Source of the DNA: a bacterium Scap17
GTDB lineage: Bacteria > Pseudomonadota > Gammaproteobacteria > Pseudomonadales > Halomonadaceae
Assembly: GCA_013376735.1 (NCBI GenBank)
Contig: VINJ01000001.1
Location: 1,674,001-1,738,000, forward strand
Direction: 5' to 3'
DNA: 64,000 nt
Below the pieces are notes generated by a model. The model ran no database searches. It worked only from the letters and a program-made list of their open reading frames with translations, and was not told where the DNA came from. This document shows positions 61,768-64,000 of this stretch, one piece after another. The translations under genes were made by a program, and so were the position numbers. How positions within the stretch are numbered: position 1 is the stretch's first letter; each line of letters opens with the position of its first letter.

Positions 61768-62613
61768 TCAGACGATGGACTGGACATCGATCACGATCTG
61801 ATCCCAGTTGCGCTGGGCGTTCATGTCGTTCTCGACATCGCTGTCATAGGCATTCTGGAAGCGCTTGATGGCGGCGGTCTGACTGGTGGCCTGATAGAGC
61901 CAATAGGCCTCTTCCTTCAAGGCATCTTCGATTGGCTTGTCGATGGAGGCGTAGATGGCCTGCTTGCAGGCGTTGATGGCGGCTGATGGCCACAAGGAGA
62001 TTCGCTCGGCCAGCGAGTCGACGAAGGGGCCGATCTCCTGCGGGTCCAGCGCACGATTGATGGTGCCGTATTCGGCGGCCTGATCGGCATCGAAGTCCTT
62101 GGCGCTGAGGATGATTTCCAGCGCTCGGCCAAGGCCTGCCTGACGTGCCATGCGTGAGGCACCGCCTCCGCAGGGCAGAATGCCCATTGCGACTTCCATT
62201 TGCATGAAACGAGCCTTGCCCCGTGCGGCGAATCGCATGTCACAGGCCAGGGCAAATTCGTGACCACCACCGCGGGCAAAACCTTCAATCTTGGCGATGG
62301 TCGCCTGGGGCAGGCGGCTGATGCGCTCAAGGACCACCTGCAGGTCCAACAGCTTGACCTCACTCTGATGAACCGCATGCGTCGACATGTCCTTGAGGAA
62401 GTCCACGTCGGCATGGGCGACAAAGATCTCTGGATTGGCTGACTGGAAGACCACCACCTTGGTATCGCTGTCCCGCTCGAGCTTCTGCGACAGCATGGTC
62501 AGGTCGGCCAGCATGGGAATGTCCTGAATATTGACCGGCGGATAATCGAAGGTCACATACAGAATGGCGCCTTTCCGTTCAGCACGGAACGTCGTAAATT
62601 TGTTGTATATCAT
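61768..62613 (-). CDS. Enoyl-CoA hydratase/isomerase (crotonase) family protein
   Basis: A 281-residue crotonase-fold protein: FDYPPVNIQDIPMLADLTML, oxyanion-hole regions NPEIFVAHADVDFL and GFARGGGHEFALACDMRFAA, and EVAMGILPCGGGASRMAR. The usual two Glu catalytic residues are not clearly both present (EFAL and EVAM supply candidates), so the reaction is uncertain. Start MIYNKFTTFRA at 62613. Single gene. Confidence 0.82.
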   Translation of the reverse strand: MIYNKFTTFRAERKGAILYVTFDYPPVNIQDIPMLADLTMLSQKLERDSDTKVVVFQSANPEIFVAHADVDFLKDMSTHAVHQSEVKLLDLQVVLERISRLPQATIAKIEGFARGGGHEFALACDMRFAARGKARFMQMEVAMGILPCGGGASRMARQAGLGRALEIILSAKDFDADQAAEYGTINRALDPQEIGPFVDSLAERISLWPSAAINACKQAIYASIDKPIEDALKEEAYWLYQATSQTAAIKRFQNAYDSDVENDMNAQRNWDQIVIDVQSIV

Positions 62614-62784
62614 GATGTTACCCCGATTCGATCGCCGCCCGTCGTGTGTAATCAACGTTAGCACCGAGTCAGGAGCTTGATTACCGAGAGATGTGTGGAA
62701 AGACATTATTCGATTGGTTGAGACTGGGCATTCTCAAGAGAAATCAGTCGGTTATCAGACGGTATCAAGCGACGGCAATAAAAA

Positions 62785-62826
62785 AGTCCCGCGATGGTCG
62801 TGGCTGGCAGCGACCTTCGCGGGACT
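62785..62826 (-). terminator. Intrinsic terminator of the CNNM-like gene
   Basis: AGTCCCGCG and CGCGGGACT enclose a second inner stem GGTCG/CGACC; on the minus strand it ends in TTTTTTATTG. Confidence 0.88.
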
Positions 62827-62864
62827 CTCGCCTCAGAGGGAGGGGGCAGAAAAGTAGAGAGATC

Positions 62865-63899
62865 CTAGTCCTGGTGGCTCTCGGCGTGGTTGGCGCCGAT
62901 ACGCTTGGTCCAGCGCTGGCGGGCGAAGCGGCGCAGATTGGCCACGTTGTCCGTCTCGTCGATGATGTCCTCGCCGAGAATCGTTTCCATCACGTCTTCC
63001 AGCGTGATCACGCCCAGCCAGTTGCCGAGGTTGTCATAGACAACGCACAGGTGCTGGCGCTCGCGTTGCATCAGCCCGAAGGCCTGCTCGACGTTGTCCT
63101 CGGCATGCAGTTCGCTGATCGGGCGCATCAGGTCCTTCAGGGGAGTGGTGGGCTCTGCCTGATGGGCGTCGGCACGGTGGATCATGCCCAGCGTGCGTTC
63201 ATCGGCGGTCATCACCGGGTAGCGGCTGAAGGGCCAGGTCGCCAGCTGGTCATTGAATTCGGCCACGCTCATCTCGGGGCTGACCGTCTGACAGACCGGG
63301 CGTGGCGTCAGTACGTCACGCACCTTCATCTCATGCAGATTGAGGATGTTGGTGATGACGCGCTGTTCGTCATTTTCCAGCGCCTTCTTCTCCAATCCCA
63401 TCTGCGCCAATGCCTTGATCTCGCCACGTACGTCGATGTCATGCGCATCCTTGCCAATGCGCGAGGTGATCAACTCCGATAGCCAGATCAGCGGCTTGAG
63501 CGCGACGACCATGACATTGAGCACGCCGGGCAGCATCGGCGACAGCTGACGCCAGTAGGTGGCACCGATGGTCTTGGGAATGATTTCCGAGGCCACCAGG
63601 ATCAGCAGCGTCATCACTGCCGAGGCCACGCCGACCCAGGCTTCCCCGAAGACGGCCGATACCTGTGCGCCCACCCCCGTGGCACCGACGGTATGCGCGA
63701 TGGTGTTGAGCGTCAGGATGGCGGCCAGCGGCTTGTCGATATTGTCCTTGAGCTTGGCCAGTGCGGCGTGGCGCTTGGGGTGCTGGTCTCTCAGGCTTGC
63801 CACATAGCTGGGGGAGAGCGACAGCAGCGCCGCCTCGAGCACGGAGCAGATGAATGAGATGCCGATCGCGACGGCAGCAAACAGGATCAACAGAAACAT
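62865..63899 (-). CDS. CNNM/CorC-type DUF21-CBS membrane protein
   Basis: A 344-residue protein: DUF21 domain with about four membrane segments (SFICSVLEAALLSLSPSYVA, LILVASEIIPKTIGATY) followed by two CBS domains (MKVRDVLTPRPVCQTV, VYDNLGNWLGVITLEDVMET). No C-terminal transporter-associated domain. Family members handle magnesium or sodium/divalent transport in the inner membrane. Start MFLLILF at 63899 with GGAGCACGC; MSLID at 63938 is an alternative. Plus-strand 63900-64000 holds nothing further seen. Confidence 0.88.
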   Translation of the reverse strand: MFLLILFAAVAIGISFICSVLEAALLSLSPSYVASLRDQHPKRHAALAKLKDNIDKPLAAILTLNTIAHTVGATGVGAQVSAVFGEAWVGVASAVMTLLILVASEIIPKTIGATYWRQLSPMLPGVLNVMVVALKPLIWLSELITSRIGKDAHDIDVRGEIKALAQMGLEKKALENDEQRVITNILNLHEMKVRDVLTPRPVCQTVSPEMSVAEFNDQLATWPFSRYPVMTADERTLGMIHRADAHQAEPTTPLKDLMRPISELHAEDNVEQAFGLMQRERQHLCVVYDNLGNWLGVITLEDVMETILGEDIIDETDNVANLRRFARQRWTKRIGANHAESHQD

Positions 63900-64000
63900 G
63901 AGGCGTGCTCCTAGGGGGAAGGCATCTATTAGTGACATACGACGCAGTACTGTCAAACCCGTGAATTATCGCAGAGTTTTCTGCCTGCTGGCCAAGCTTG

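Overview
The window is a high-GC gammaproteobacterial chromosome segment. It most likely comes from the Halomonadaceae (Halomonas or Cobetia type). I infer this from codon style, the OsmC-YcaO fusion, the TmpAB pair, the guanidine carboxylase cassette and the ArfA sequence; no rRNA or marker gene is present to prove it. No tRNA, rRNA or CRISPR array was seen.

Layout. 1-4.5 kb: the end of an Ldh_2-type dehydrogenase, an ADP-ribosylglycohydrolase, and a tandem array of four small secreted paralogues. Each of these is built of three degenerate copies of one short motif, and I do not recognise the family. 4.5-14.4 kb: a Dpp/Opp-type ABC transporter operon that includes an alkaline-phosphatase-superfamily phosphodiesterase, with its LysR regulator. 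Divergent from it are two translationally coupled oxygenase genes resembling TmpA and TmpB, which release phosphate and glycine betaine from a trimethylammonium phosphonate. A shared half-site lies in front of both transcription units. 14.4-26.5 kb: LysR-controlled redox genes (quinone oxidoreductase plus SDR; SDR plus DJ-1/PfpI protein), an amidase, a sodium:solute symporter with its small partner, and the OsmC-YcaO protein. The second SDR and the DJ-1 gene each carry a copy of the same 52-bp box. 26.6-30 kb: a siderophore receptor with a perfect Fur-type palindrome, and a binding protein.

30.2-34.6 kb is an AT-rich accessory island with an IS30, an IS481-type element and an IS5 (IS427-type) element. 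The IS5 has cut a CoiA-like nuclease gene. Removing the IS and one CTAG target copy restores a full 387-codon frame. 34.7-45.3 kb: a complete guanidine-degradation operon (ABC importer, two carboxyguanidine deiminase subunits, a carboxylase of the urea carboxylase family, allophanate hydrolase) behind a guanidine-I (ykkC) riboswitch with an overlapping terminator. A second, apparently identical IS30 at 46.0-47.1 kb has truncated a DUF6998-like gene. The guanidine operon therefore lies between two direct IS30 copies.

47.2-64 kb: a nuclease-fold-like protein, a Tat-exported PLP aminotransferase, YeeE/YedE sulfur transport subunits with a LysR regulator, two iron oxygenase-like genes, a paired SMR transporter, a decayed two-component system fused at a deletion scar to the tail of an ammonium transporter, and a 55-residue membrane protein. 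Then come a CpdA-like phosphodiesterase with a HAD hydrolase, arfA with a hairpin across its stop codon, an Old Yellow Enzyme protein, a LysR remnant, a NYN/OST-HTH RNA-binding protein, a DUF465 protein, an enoyl-CoA hydratase-like protein and a CNNM/CorC membrane protein.
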